From NCBI RefSeq assembly GCF_013044515.1, contig NZ_JABEPR010000001.1, forward strand, positions 930,001 to 994,000: 64,000 bases of DNA, read 5' to 3'. The translations under genes were made by a program, and so were the position numbers. Each line of letters starts with the position of its first letter. Within the stretch, counting starts at the first letter, position 1. This DNA comes from Sphingomonas sp. ID1715 (GTDB taxonomy: Bacteria > Pseudomonadota > Alphaproteobacteria > Sphingomonadales > Sphingomonadaceae). Below, in pieces: positions 49,325 to 58,177 of this stretch. The notes under the pieces are model-generated. The model did not search any database. It was not told the DNA's origin and saw nothing but the letters and a program-made list of their open reading frames with translations.

Positions 49325-49519
49325 GCACCATCATCGAACACGCGGGCTGGCCGCGCGAAGCAGCGCCCTTAGCCGCGCCTCCTGCCCGATGCAACACGCT
49401 TCGTCGCAGCCGAAGGCGAGCACCGGAACCAACCTATGTCAGCAAGCGCTCTGCCTCCAGGAGGTGCGCGGGCGGCGCATGCCCGCTTTGTGCTTCCCTG
49501 AACGTATAGGAGAGCAGAC

Positions 49520-50578
49520 ATGGCAGACAGAGACGAACATTATCGCGGCTATGGCAGCCCCAGCGGGCGCTACTACGAGAACCGCGAATATGATCAGGGC
49601 TATGACCGCAGCCGCGATCGCGGCGAGCGCGGCGAGCGCGGCGGCAGCTGGTTCGGCGGCGACGACCGCAACCGCGAACGCGGGCGGGACGACAGCTGGT
49701 TCGGCGGCAGCCGCGACCGCAGTCGGGAGGACTGGCGCGGCTCCGACCGCAGCCGCGGCGGTGACGATGGACGCGGTTTTTTTGAGCGTGCCGGCGAAGA
49801 AATCCGCTCCTGGTTTTCCGACGACGACGACCGTGGCGGCCGCTACGGGCGCGACGAGTATCGCGGCCAGTCCCGCGATCGTGGCTCCAGCTGGGGCGGC
49901 ATGAACATCGGCGGCAATCGCGGCAGCTACGACCGGGACGACCGCCCGCCCCAGACGTTCCGCGGCGAGCCGACCAGCGGCGGCTATGATTATGGCCGCA
50001 GCGAATGGCGCGGTCGCAGCGGCGGCTATGAAGCCGGCGGGTCGCGCTATGGCGCCACCTCCGGCTATGGCGCGGGATCGTCGCGCAACCAGTATAGCGG
50101 CGGCGGTGCGCACCCGCATGACGATCATTACCGCGAGTGGCGCAACCAGCAGATCGGCGAGCTGGACCGCGACTATGAGGAATATCGCCGCGAGAACCGC
50201 GACAAGTTCCACAATGAATTCTCCAGCTGGCGCGGTCAGCGGCAGCAGCAGCGGTCCAGCCTGCGGCAGGCCAAGGAGCATATGGAAGTGGTCGGCTCCG
50301 ATGGGCAGCCGGTCGGCACCGTCGACAAGGTCGTGGGCGACAAGATCATCCTGACCAAGAACGGCGCCAATGCCGGCGGTCATCACCACTCGATTCCGTG
50401 TTCGTGGATCCAATCGGTCGATGAGCGGGTGACGATCAACAAGACGGCCGAACAGGCGCGGCAGCAATGGACCGACGAGGAAAATCGCCGGGCGCTGTTC
50501 GAAAGCGACGAACAGCGCAACGAGGACGGACCGCACATCCTCGATCGCAGCTTCTCGGGGACTTACGAGAACCGCTAA
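49520..50578 (+). CDS. DUF2171-like protein with an Arg/Gly/Asp/Ser-rich low-complexity N-terminus
   Basis: The first 200 residues of this 352-residue protein are almost entirely R, G, D, S, Y and E. They carry several short SWFGG or SWFSD motifs (for example GGSWFGGDDRN, DDSWFGGSRDRS, IRSWFSDDDD), so this part is probably disordered. A helical segment follows (QIGELDRDYEEYRRENRDKF). The C-terminal domain (from about 252) is a PRC-barrel-like DUF2171 unit (MEVVGSDGQPVGTVDKVVGD then IILTKNGA and HHHSIPCSWI). AGGAG precedes the ATG and a strong terminator follows, so it is a single-gene unit. The function is unknown; related genes are stress-linked in some bacteria. Confidence 0.8.
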   Translation: MADRDEHYRGYGSPSGRYYENREYDQGYDRSRDRGERGERGGSWFGGDDRNRERGRDDSWFGGSRDRSREDWRGSDRSRGGDDGRGFFERAGEEIRSWFSDDDDRGGRYGRDEYRGQSRDRGSSWGGMNIGGNRGSYDRDDRPPQTFRGEPTSGGYDYGRSEWRGRSGGYEAGGSRYGATSGYGAGSSRNQYSGGGAHPHDDHYREWRNQQIGELDRDYEEYRRENRDKFHNEFSSWRGQRQQQRSSLRQAKEHMEVVGSDGQPVGTVDKVVGDKIILTKNGANAGGHHHSIPCSWIQSVDERVTINKTAEQARQQWTDEENRRALFESDEQRNEDGPHILDRSFSGTYENR

Positions 50579-50594
50579 AGACGCTTGAATGAAG

Positions 50595-50634
50595 AGCGGG
50601 CCCGGAGAGCAGTCTCCGGGCCCGCTTTCTTTTG
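50595..50634 (+). terminator. Rho-independent terminator after the DUF2171 gene
   Basis: AGCGGGCCCGGAGA (50595-50608) and TCTCCGGGCCCGCT (50613-50626) form a perfect 14-bp stem with a GCAG loop, followed by the T-rich run TTCTTTT. It lies between two converging genes and could serve both. Confidence 0.9.
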
Positions 50635-50643
50635 TGGGTCTGC

Positions 50644-51522
50644 TCAGATTGCGCCGCTGAAGGTGTCGCACTGGGCGGGGTCGCCGGTCTGCAGACCCCG
50701 GCGCAGCCAGGTCATGCGCTGTTCGGCGCTGCCATGGGTGAAGCTTTCTGGCACCACGCGGCCCTGGCCCGCCTGCTGGAGCACGTCGTCACCGATCTGA
50801 TGGGCGGCGCGCATGCCTTCCTCGACGTCGCCCTGCTCCAGCCGGTCGCGATTCTGCGCTGCCCAGACACCGGCATAGCAATCCGCCTGCAGCTCGACGC
50901 GGACCTGCATCGCATTGCCCTGCGCCTCGCTCGCCCGCGCCTGGAAGTCGTGCGACTTTTGCAGCGTGCCCTGCAGCTCCTGGACATGGTGGCCGACTTC
51001 GTGCGCGATCACATAGGCCTGGGCGAAATCGCCCGCCGCGCCGAACCGCTGCGCCAGCTCCCGGTAGAAATCGGTGTCGAGATACACGCGTTGGTCGTTC
51101 GGGCAGTAGAAGGGGCCCATCGCCGATTGCGCGGCGCCGCAGCCCGACTGGCCGCTCTGCGAGTAGAAGTGCAGCGTCGTCGGCGTGTAGCGCGCACCCG
51201 ACTGCTGAAAGAGCCGCCCCCAAGTGTCTTCAGTCGAGGCCAACACCTGGCAGGAAAAGCGCCGTTCCGGGCTGCCCGAACAGACCTGGGCGGCCGTCTT
51301 CGGATCCTGCTGCGCCGGCGAGACGGCGCGCTGACCGCCGCCGCCGAACATGCCGAGCAGCCAGGCACCGATCAACACCACCGCAATGCCGCCGATACCG
51401 AAGCGCGACCCGACCAGGCTCAGCAGCAGGCCGAGCCCGCCACCGCCGCCGAAGCCGCCAAAGCCACCGCCGCCGCGTCCCTCCTCGACATTGCTGCTGG
51501 TGCGATAGTCGTCGAGGCGCAT
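50644..51522 (-). CDS. ypfJ: Neutral zinc metallopeptidase family protein (YpfJ-like)
   Basis: This 292-residue protein has a Gly-rich cytoplasmic N-terminus, one membrane span (GIGGIAVVLIGAWLLGMFGG), and a large outer domain. That domain contains the zinc motif AYVIAHEVGHHVQELQG (HExxH) and the downstream acidic ligand region VRVELQADCYAGVWA. Four cysteines are spaced as in the family. It is annotated as a putative metallopeptidase in many Gram-negatives, but activity and substrate are not known. It is divergent from the patatin gene. Confidence 0.88.
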   Translation of the reverse strand: MRLDDYRTSSNVEEGRGGGGFGGFGGGGGLGLLLSLVGSRFGIGGIAVVLIGAWLLGMFGGGGQRAVSPAQQDPKTAAQVCSGSPERRFSCQVLASTEDTWGRLFQQSGARYTPTTLHFYSQSGQSGCGAAQSAMGPFYCPNDQRVYLDTDFYRELAQRFGAAGDFAQAYVIAHEVGHHVQELQGTLQKSHDFQARASEAQGNAMQVRVELQADCYAGVWAAQNRDRLEQGDVEEGMRAAHQIGDDVLQQAGQGRVVPESFTHGSAEQRMTWLRRGLQTGDPAQCDTFSGAI

Positions 51523-51610
51523 GGCGTGGGGCTCCTGTGATCCGAGCGCAACAATGCTCGGCTATATGATCCAGTTGCAAGAGCGGAACGAATGCTGGCA
51601 GGACATCGGC

Positions 51611-52753
51611 ATGGCAGAGGCGGACAGCGGAATCCCCAGACGGCGCAAGGCGGCGATGCCGCTGCCGCAATGCGTCGCTCTGGTGCTGCAGGGCGGCGGT
51701 GCGCTCGGCTCCTATCAGGCGGGCGTGTACGAAGCACTCGACACGCAGGGCATTGCCATCGACCGCGTCGCGGGCGTTTCGATCGGCGCGATCAATGCCG
51801 CGCTGATCGCCGGCAACCCGCCCGAGCTGCGCGTCGCGCGGCTGCGGGAGTTCTGGGAGCTTGTCTCCAGCTGGCTGCCGAGCCTGCCCATTCCCGGCGG
51901 CGACCTGTGGCGTGAATGGGTCCATGAATGGTCGGCCGGGTTCGTGGCTACGGCCGGCGTGCCCGGCTTTTTCGGTCCGCGCACGGTTCCGCCGGTGTTC
52001 GCTCCGCCGGGCACGCTGGATGCCCTGAGCTTCTATGACAATCGCCAGCTCAAGGAGACGCTCGACCGGCTCGTCGACTGGGATTTGCTGAACGACGGCC
52101 CTCTCCACTTCTCGGTCGGGGCCGTCGATATCGAAACCGGCAACCTGCGCTATTTCGACAGCCGAACGGAGCGGATCGATGCCCGCCATGTGATGGCATC
52201 CGGCGCGTTGCCGCCGGGCCTGCCTCCGGTCGAGATCGACGGCAAGCTCTGGTGGGACGGCGGCATCGTCTCGAATACGCCGCTCGCCGACGTGCTCGCC
52301 ACCCAGGACAAGCCGATGCTGGTGTTCCAGGTCGATCTGTTCCCCGCCGCCGGCGCGATCCCGCGGACGATCATGGACGTGTTCGCCCGCGAAAAGGAAA
52401 TCCGCTACTCCAGTCGCACCCGCCGGGTCAGCGATCAGCTGCTGCGGCTCCGCAAGGCGCGGCGCGCGGTCGCCCGGCTGTTGAAGAAGCTGCCCGAGGA
52501 ACTGCGCGACGATCCCGACGTCGCCTTTCTGCGCGGCGAAGCGGAGGAACTGCCGGTCAACGTCGTCCAGCTGATCTACCGCGCCAATGATTGGGAAAGC
52601 GGTTCGCGCGACTTTGAATTTTCCACCCGATCGATGTGCGAACACTGGGCAGCGGGCGGCGCGGCGGTCATGGAGACGATCGACAAGGCGGAATTGCTCG
52701 CCCGCAACATCGTCGACGGCAAGACGGCGGCTTTCGACCTCACCCGCAAATAG
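51611..52753 (+). CDS. Patatin-like phospholipase
   Basis: The 380-residue protein has the patatin oxyanion loop LVLQGGGALGSYQAG (GGG at 28-30), nucleophile elbow GVSIGA (Ser57) and catalytic Asp in WWDGGIVSN (Asp216), so a Ser-Asp dyad hydrolase is expected. The start at 51611 follows AGGA; upstream codons are not patatin-like. The next gene, a 3-hydroxybutyrate dehydrogenase, has its ribosome site on this stop codon, so the two form an operon. In related bacteria this pair is linked to polyhydroxybutyrate turnover, though phospholipase activity is equally possible. Confidence 0.88.
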   Translation: MAEADSGIPRRRKAAMPLPQCVALVLQGGGALGSYQAGVYEALDTQGIAIDRVAGVSIGAINAALIAGNPPELRVARLREFWELVSSWLPSLPIPGGDLWREWVHEWSAGFVATAGVPGFFGPRTVPPVFAPPGTLDALSFYDNRQLKETLDRLVDWDLLNDGPLHFSVGAVDIETGNLRYFDSRTERIDARHVMASGALPPGLPPVEIDGKLWWDGGIVSNTPLADVLATQDKPMLVFQVDLFPAAGAIPRTIMDVFAREKEIRYSSRTRRVSDQLLRLRKARRAVARLLKKLPEELRDDPDVAFLRGEAEELPVNVVQLIYRANDWESGSRDFEFSTRSMCEHWAAGGAAVMETIDKAELLARNIVDGKTAAFDLTRK

Positions 52754-52761
52754 GAGTGTCC

Positions 52762-53547
52762 ATGTTTCTGAAAGGCAAGACCGCGCTCGTCACGGGCTCC
52801 ACCTCCGGCATCGGCCTCGCCTATGCCAAGGCGCTGGCGGCCGAAGGCGCGGCGGTGATGATCAACGGCTTCGGCGATGCGGAGGCGATCGAGGCGGAGC
52901 GCAAGAATCTGGCCTCCGTGAGTGGCGCAGGCGCGCTTTATTCGGACGCGGACATGTCGAAACCCGACGCGATCGCGGCGATGGTCAAGCGCTGCGCCGA
53001 CGAGCTCGGCGGCCCCGATATCGTCATCAGCAATGCCGGCATCCAGCATGTCGCCCCCGTCGACGAGTTTCCGATCGAGAAGTGGGACGCGATCATCGCG
53101 ATCAACCTGAACTCGACCTTCCACCTGATGCGCGCCGCCGTGCCGCTGATGAAGGCGAAGGGCTGGGGACGCATCATCACCACCGCCTCGGCGCACTCAT
53201 TGGTCGCGAGCCCGAACAAGTCCGCCTATGTGGCCGCAAAGCACGGCGTGGTCGGCCTCACCAAGGCGGTCGCGCTCGAAACCGCGCGTACCGGCATCAC
53301 TGCGAACTGCATCAGCCCCGGCTATGTCTGGACGCCCTTGGTCGAAAACCAGATCCCCGACACGATGCGCACGCGCGGGTTGACCCGCGATCAGGTGATC
53401 AACGATGTGCTGCTCGCCGCCCAGCCGACCAAGCAGTTCGTGCAGCCCGATCAGGTCGCCGCGCTTGCCGTGTTCCTGTGCCGCGACGAAGCCGCCCAGA
53501 TCACCGGCGCCAACCTTTCCGTCGACGGCGGCTGGACCGCTGCCTGA
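52762..53547 (+). CDS. hbdH: 3-hydroxybutyrate dehydrogenase (SDR)
   Basis: This 261-residue short-chain dehydrogenase oxidises D-3-hydroxybutyrate to acetoacetate with NAD. The Rossmann motif TGSTSGIG (11-18), NAG (91-93), catalytic Ser143 and the Y156xxxK160 pair are all present. The late segments AQPTKQFVQPDQVAALAVFL and ITGANLSVDGGW are typical of 3-hydroxybutyrate dehydrogenases. It follows the patatin gene by 8 nt with AGGAG before the ATG. A longer reading into the patatin gene was rejected. Confidence 0.9.
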   Translation: MFLKGKTALVTGSTSGIGLAYAKALAAEGAAVMINGFGDAEAIEAERKNLASVSGAGALYSDADMSKPDAIAAMVKRCADELGGPDIVISNAGIQHVAPVDEFPIEKWDAIIAINLNSTFHLMRAAVPLMKAKGWGRIITTASAHSLVASPNKSAYVAAKHGVVGLTKAVALETARTGITANCISPGYVWTPLVENQIPDTMRTRGLTRDQVINDVLLAAQPTKQFVQPDQVAALAVFLCRDEAAQITGANLSVDGGWTAA

Positions 53548-53605
53548 CGCAAAGGGCTGGCACTCTCTTTGCGCCGCACTAGAGTGGGGGCAAAAGAGAG
53601 GTCGC

Positions 53606-54232
53606 ATGAACAAGGCTGTGCTGATCGCCGCCTGCGCGCTGCTGGGCGGTTGCGCGCGCGCCGCCGCTGTGGAGACCGCGGCGCCGGCGGCGCCCGACTG
53701 GCGGCGGGTGGCGACGCCCGCGGATCGTGCGCGCTTGCGGGAATGGCGGACCGCCTTCGTCGCGGGACTGAGCCAAGCCCGTGCGGCCGGGCACGGCGCC
53801 GAGATCGCGCGCGAAGGTGTGCTGCTGGACCCGGACGCCGGCCGGTCCGCGAAACCCGCGGCCGGCGACTATCGCTGCCGCGTGATCAAGCTGGGCGTGA
53901 AGGGCAGCGGCGGCGTGCCCTATGTCGCCTACCCGCCCTTCATGTGCCGGATCGACGAGGAAGCCGGCGTCGCCAGTTTCAGCAAGCTCACCGGCTCGCA
54001 GCGCCCCGTGGGGGTGATCTTCGGTGACGCGCAACGCACCGTCTTTCTCGGCACGCTGATGCTGGGCGACGAGAAGCGCGCGCTCGATTACGGGCGGGAC
54101 CGCGAACGCGATATGGTCGGCGCGGTCGAGGCGCTCCCCGGCGGGCGCTGGCGCCTGATCCTTCCCTATCCGCATTATGAAAGCCTGATCGACGTGATCG
54201 AACTGGTGCCCGCGGGCCCGGCGCGATCCTGA
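53606..54232 (+). CDS. DUF4893 lipoprotein
   Basis: This 208-residue protein starts with a lipoprotein signal (MNKAVLIAACALLGGCA, lipobox LGGC). The mature region has the DUF4893 pattern: TPADRARLREWRTAFVAGL, LLDPDAG, GDYRCRVIKLGVKG and a C-terminal RLILPYPHYESLIDVIELVP. The family is common in sphingomonads and has no known function. GAGAGG precedes the ATG. It lies between hbdH and an amidohydrolase on the same strand with a short gap, so co-transcription is possible. Confidence 0.8.
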   Translation: MNKAVLIAACALLGGCARAAAVETAAPAAPDWRRVATPADRARLREWRTAFVAGLSQARAAGHGAEIAREGVLLDPDAGRSAKPAAGDYRCRVIKLGVKGSGGVPYVAYPPFMCRIDEEAGVASFSKLTGSQRPVGVIFGDAQRTVFLGTLMLGDEKRALDYGRDRERDMVGAVEALPGGRWRLILPYPHYESLIDVIELVPAGPARS

Positions 54233-54258
54233 CCCGTTCCTGCCACCTGGAGACAAAC

Positions 54259-55569
54259 TTGCGCGCCCTGACCCTGCTTCCCCTGCTCTTCGCCGCTCCC
54301 GCCTTTGCCCAGGCCGATGTCCGCGCCGACGTGGCCAAGGACCTGCCGTCGCTGATGACCATCTATCGTGACCTGCATGCCAATCCCGAGCTGTCGGGGC
54401 AGGAGAAGCGCTCCGCCGCCATCCTCGCGGCCGAAGCGAAGAAAGCCGGTTATGAGGTCACCACCGGCGTGGGCGGCACCGGTGTCGTCGCGGTGCTGAA
54501 GAACGGTCCGGGGCCAGTCGTCATGCTGCGCGCCGACATGGACGCGCTCCCGGTGGCCGAGCAGACCGGCCTTGCCTTTGCCAGCAAGGTCAAGGCGACC
54601 GGCATGGACGGCCAGCCGACGCCGGTGATGCACGCCTGCGGCCACGACACCCACATGTCCGCCTGGATCGGCACCGCGCGGCGCATGGCGGCGCTCAAGG
54701 GAAGCTGGTCGGGCACGCTGGTGATGATCGGCCAGCCCGCCGAGGAAGTGAATGGCGGCGCCTCCGCCATGCTGAAGGACGGTCTGTTCACCCGCTTCCC
54801 GAAGCCGCAATTCGTGATCGGCTTCCACGATTCCGCCTCGCTGCCGGCCGGCACAGTCGGCTTCACGCCAGGCTATGCAATGGCTTCGGTCGATTCGGTC
54901 GACATTCTGGTCAAAGGCGTCGGCGGCCACGGTGCCGCACCGGCGACGACGAAGGACCCTATCGTGCTCGCCGCGCGCATCGTCACTTCGCTGCAGACGC
55001 TCGCCGCGCGCGAGATCGACCCCCAGGACGCAGTGGTCGTCACCGTCGGCTCGATCCATGGCGGCACCAAACACAACATCATTCCGTCCGAAGTGAAGCT
55101 GCAGCTGACGGTGCGCAGCTATTCGAAGGAGACTCGCCAGCACCTGCTCGACGGCATCCGCCGCATCGCGCGTGGCGAGGCGATCGCGGCCGGCCTGCCG
55201 GACGAGCTGATGCCCGTGGTCTCGCCCTTCGGCACGCCCGGCATCGCCACCTTCAACGACGAGCAGCTGACCAACCGCCTCGCCGGTGCCTGGAAGGCAA
55301 GGTTTGGTGCCGAGCGCGTCGAGCAGACCAAGCCGGTAATGGTCAGCGAAGACTTTCCCGAATATCGCGAGGCCGATCCCAAGACGATCCAGTCGACGCT
55401 CTTCTGGGTCGGCGGCGTGCCCAGGGAGAAGTGGGACGCCGTCGGCGGCGACCCCGCCAAGCTCCCGTCGCTGCACAGCGGCTTCTGGGCGCCGGACGCG
55501 GAGGCGGTGATCGCCACCGGCACCGAAGCCATGGTCACCGCCGCCCTCGAGGTGCTGGGCAAGAAGTAA
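54259..55569 (+). CDS. Exported M20 family amidohydrolase
   Basis: From a TTG with GGAG upstream, the 436-residue protein begins with a signal peptide (ALTLLPLLFAAPAFAQ) and has the M20D amidohydrolase core: YRDLHANPELSGQE, RADMDALPVAEQTG, HACGHDTHMS and GQPAEEVNGGA. The dimerisation domain contains GVGGHGAAP, and a final metal-binding His lies at the C-terminus (SLHSGFWAPDAEAV). Members hydrolyse N-acyl amino acids or small peptides; the substrate is not predictable. A perfect inverted repeat separates it from the converging TonB receptor. Confidence 0.88.
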   Translation: MRALTLLPLLFAAPAFAQADVRADVAKDLPSLMTIYRDLHANPELSGQEKRSAAILAAEAKKAGYEVTTGVGGTGVVAVLKNGPGPVVMLRADMDALPVAEQTGLAFASKVKATGMDGQPTPVMHACGHDTHMSAWIGTARRMAALKGSWSGTLVMIGQPAEEVNGGASAMLKDGLFTRFPKPQFVIGFHDSASLPAGTVGFTPGYAMASVDSVDILVKGVGGHGAAPATTKDPIVLAARIVTSLQTLAAREIDPQDAVVVTVGSIHGGTKHNIIPSEVKLQLTVRSYSKETRQHLLDGIRRIARGEAIAAGLPDELMPVVSPFGTPGIATFNDEQLTNRLAGAWKARFGAERVEQTKPVMVSEDFPEYREADPKTIQSTLFWVGGVPREKWDAVGGDPAKLPSLHSGFWAPDAEAVIATGTEAMVTAALEVLGKK

Positions 55570-55571
55570 CC

Positions 55572-55615
55572 CGCTCGTCCCGAGCGCAGTCGAGGGGCTC
55601 GGCTCGGGACGAGCG
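55572..55615. repeat. Inverted repeat between converging genes, possible terminator
   Basis: CGCTCGTCCCGAGC (55572-55585) is perfectly inverted at 55602-55615. It lies in the 51-bp gap between the converging amidohydrolase and TonB-receptor stops and could end both transcripts. Confidence 0.8.
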
Positions 55616-55620
55616 TTAAG

Positions 55621-58068
55621 TTAAAACCGCGTGCTTGCCGTCACGCCATAGGTGCGCGGATCGCCCGGCTGGCCGGCGATCAGGCCGGTGCTGCCGGGGG
55701 TGATCGCCAGCAACTCGTAATAGCGGGTGTTGGTGGCGTTCCGCACCCAGCCGAACACGTTCAGGCCCTCATCGGTACGGAAGCCGAGCCGCAGATTGGC
55801 GAGCCCATAGCCGTTCACGTCCATATAGATCGAACGCGAGGGGTTGGACGAGAATTTCGAGCGGTAGCTGCCGTCCACGCCGAAATAGACCTCGCCTTCG
55901 CGGCCGAGCACGCGCGTCGGCACATTATACTCCGCGCCGTAGGAGAAGGACCATTTGGAGATGCCGGGCAGCCACTGGCCCGAAATGTCGCAGCTGGCCG
56001 GGCTGAGGCCGCCGGGCGTGCCGGGAGCGCTCGGCGTCTGGCCGGCGGCAACGGTCCCTCCGCCCGACAGTTCGGGCGGGCATGGCGCGCCGGTGAACTT
56101 CACATATTTGTGATCGGTAAAGGCACCGTTTGCATAGAGGCTGAGGCGATCGTCGGGGCGGTAGGCGAGGTCCGCCTCGATCCCGCGCACCCGCACCTTC
56201 TGGGCATTGGCGAGATAGCCGCGCACGGTGCTGATCGCGCCGCTGTTGACCAGCGCCTGATAGTTTTTGATCTCCGTCCAGAAGCCGGCAAGGTTGAAGG
56301 TCATGCGCCGGTCGAAGAACTGTGTCTTCAAACCCAGCTCGAAATGGTCGACATCCTCGGGCTTGACCGTGGTGACGCTGAGCACCGGCAGGTTGTTCGC
56401 ATCGAGCGGCAGGCCGGCAAGGTTGATGCCACCGGACTTATAGCTTTTCGCATAGGTGCCGTAGGCGAGCACGTCTTCGGCCAGCTTGTACGAGATGGTG
56501 AAGTCGCCCGACACGTTCCAGTCGCTGAACCGGGGCGCATAGCTTTGCGGGGCAAGCGTCGCGCATTGGTCGCGCACCACGCTGCTGGCCGGGACCGGGT
56601 TGCAGACGATCGGCACGCCCGCGCCGTTGAACACGGTCGCGACATAGCTGCCTGATTTCTTGTCATAATTCACGCGCAGGCCCGGCTGTAGCGTCAGCCG
56701 GTCGGTGACGTGCCAGGCCAGCTGGCCGAAAGCGGCGAGGCTGGTCGTCTTGAGCAGAATGTCGTTTTCCGAGCGCAGGCCGTTCAGCACCGCCGGGTTG
56801 CAGGCGTTGGCCGTGGGGGTGGCGCAGCCCGCCGAACCCACCGGCACATTGCCGGGGTTGAGCGTCCAGCGGCTCGCGGCAGAGCCCTGCTGCTGCGCAC
56901 CGGTAGTGTGCTGCTTCTGGTGATAGGCGAAGACACCGAGCGTATAGTCGAACCGCTCCCCGTCGACCGAATAGCGGAACTCCTGCGAATATTGATCCTG
57001 CTTCGACGGGTTGGCGGACACCGGCGTGATCGGCAGGCCCGTGAAGTCGCGGTCGTTGGACGGCCCCCAGTTCCAGAAGCGCCACGCCGAGACCGAGGTC
57101 AGCGTGCCGGGGCCAACGTCCCATTCGGCCCGCAGCGAGACGCCCCCGATTTCCTGGAAAGCGTCCAGCGGCGAGTCCAGGTCCGCCAGGCGATCGAACG
57201 CATTGCGGCTGGGCGGCGCGTAGCCGAATGCCGCGGCCAGCGCGTCATATTGACGGTTGAGCGGGCGCTGCGTCCGACCGACGCGCACATAGATTTGCGC
57301 GCAGCATTCCGGGTTCTGACGGTTATAGTCGCCCGTCACGGTGAGGCTGAGAGCATCCGTCGCTTTCCACAACAGACTGCCGCGCAGGCCCAGATTGTCC
57401 TGCTCGTTGACCCAGCGGTCGGACTTCACATTGAAGATCGTGCCGCGCCGCTGCGTCGCCCCCGCGGCCAGCCGGATCGCGAGCCTGTCGTCGATCAGCG
57501 GCCCGGACACGGACCCCTTGGCCTGGAGATATTCGAGATTGCCGAAGCTGATCTCGACCCGTCCCTCGGGCGAGAAGCTTGGCGCGCGCGTAGTGATGTT
57601 GATCGCGCCCGCGGTCGTGTTCTTGCCGTAGAGCGTGCCTTGCGGCCCGCGCAGCACCTCGACCCGCTCGACATCGACGAAGTCGAAGGTCGCGGCGGCG
57701 ATGCGGCTATTATAGACCTGGTCGACATAGATGCCGACGCCCTGTTCGATGCCGTCGTTGGTCAGGCCGAACGGCGCGCCCAGGCCGCGGATGTTGGCGG
57801 CGGAGTTGCGCGGGTTGGTCGAATAGAATTGCAGCGAGGGCTGCAGCTGCGTCAGCCGCCCGACATTGCTGGAGCCGGTCGCCGCCAGGCTGTCGCCGGT
57901 GAAGGCCGCGACGGCGATCGGCACGTTCTGCACGCTTTCCTCGCGCCGCCGGGCGGTGACGACGAGGTCGCCGTCCTTGAACACCTCGAAGTCGCGCGCA
58001 GGCGTCTCCTGTGCAATGGCAGGCGTGCAGCCCAACATGGCCGCGCCGAGCAACAGAGTCCTCTTCAT
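55621..58068 (-). CDS. TonB-dependent outer-membrane receptor
   Basis: This 815-residue protein has a signal peptide (residues 1-20). A TonB-box-like DLVVTARRREESVQ is followed by a plug domain (VPIAVAAFTGDSL to VEVLRGPQGTLYGKNTTAG) and a 22-strand-type barrel ending with the aromatic C-terminus (TYGVTASTRF). It belongs to the iron-complex / large-substrate class typical of sphingomonads, which carry many such receptors. No siderophore or vitamin gene is adjacent, so the substrate is unknown. The crotonase gene is divergent from its 5' end. Confidence 0.92.
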   Translation of the reverse strand: MKRTLLLGAAMLGCTPAIAQETPARDFEVFKDGDLVVTARRREESVQNVPIAVAAFTGDSLAATGSSNVGRLTQLQPSLQFYSTNPRNSAANIRGLGAPFGLTNDGIEQGVGIYVDQVYNSRIAAATFDFVDVERVEVLRGPQGTLYGKNTTAGAINITTRAPSFSPEGRVEISFGNLEYLQAKGSVSGPLIDDRLAIRLAAGATQRRGTIFNVKSDRWVNEQDNLGLRGSLLWKATDALSLTVTGDYNRQNPECCAQIYVRVGRTQRPLNRQYDALAAAFGYAPPSRNAFDRLADLDSPLDAFQEIGGVSLRAEWDVGPGTLTSVSAWRFWNWGPSNDRDFTGLPITPVSANPSKQDQYSQEFRYSVDGERFDYTLGVFAYHQKQHTTGAQQQGSAASRWTLNPGNVPVGSAGCATPTANACNPAVLNGLRSENDILLKTTSLAAFGQLAWHVTDRLTLQPGLRVNYDKKSGSYVATVFNGAGVPIVCNPVPASSVVRDQCATLAPQSYAPRFSDWNVSGDFTISYKLAEDVLAYGTYAKSYKSGGINLAGLPLDANNLPVLSVTTVKPEDVDHFELGLKTQFFDRRMTFNLAGFWTEIKNYQALVNSGAISTVRGYLANAQKVRVRGIEADLAYRPDDRLSLYANGAFTDHKYVKFTGAPCPPELSGGGTVAAGQTPSAPGTPGGLSPASCDISGQWLPGISKWSFSYGAEYNVPTRVLGREGEVYFGVDGSYRSKFSSNPSRSIYMDVNGYGLANLRLGFRTDEGLNVFGWVRNATNTRYYELLAITPGSTGLIAGQPGDPRTYGVTASTRF

Positions 58069-58177
58069 CCCCTTGGTCCTCCTGCCGGTGAGCTTCTCAA
58101 CTGCAACGGTAGAGAACCAGAAAGAATTCGTTTCAGCCGCTTCACCCCGCCCTTAATCTGGCGCCAAGGAGGCACGG

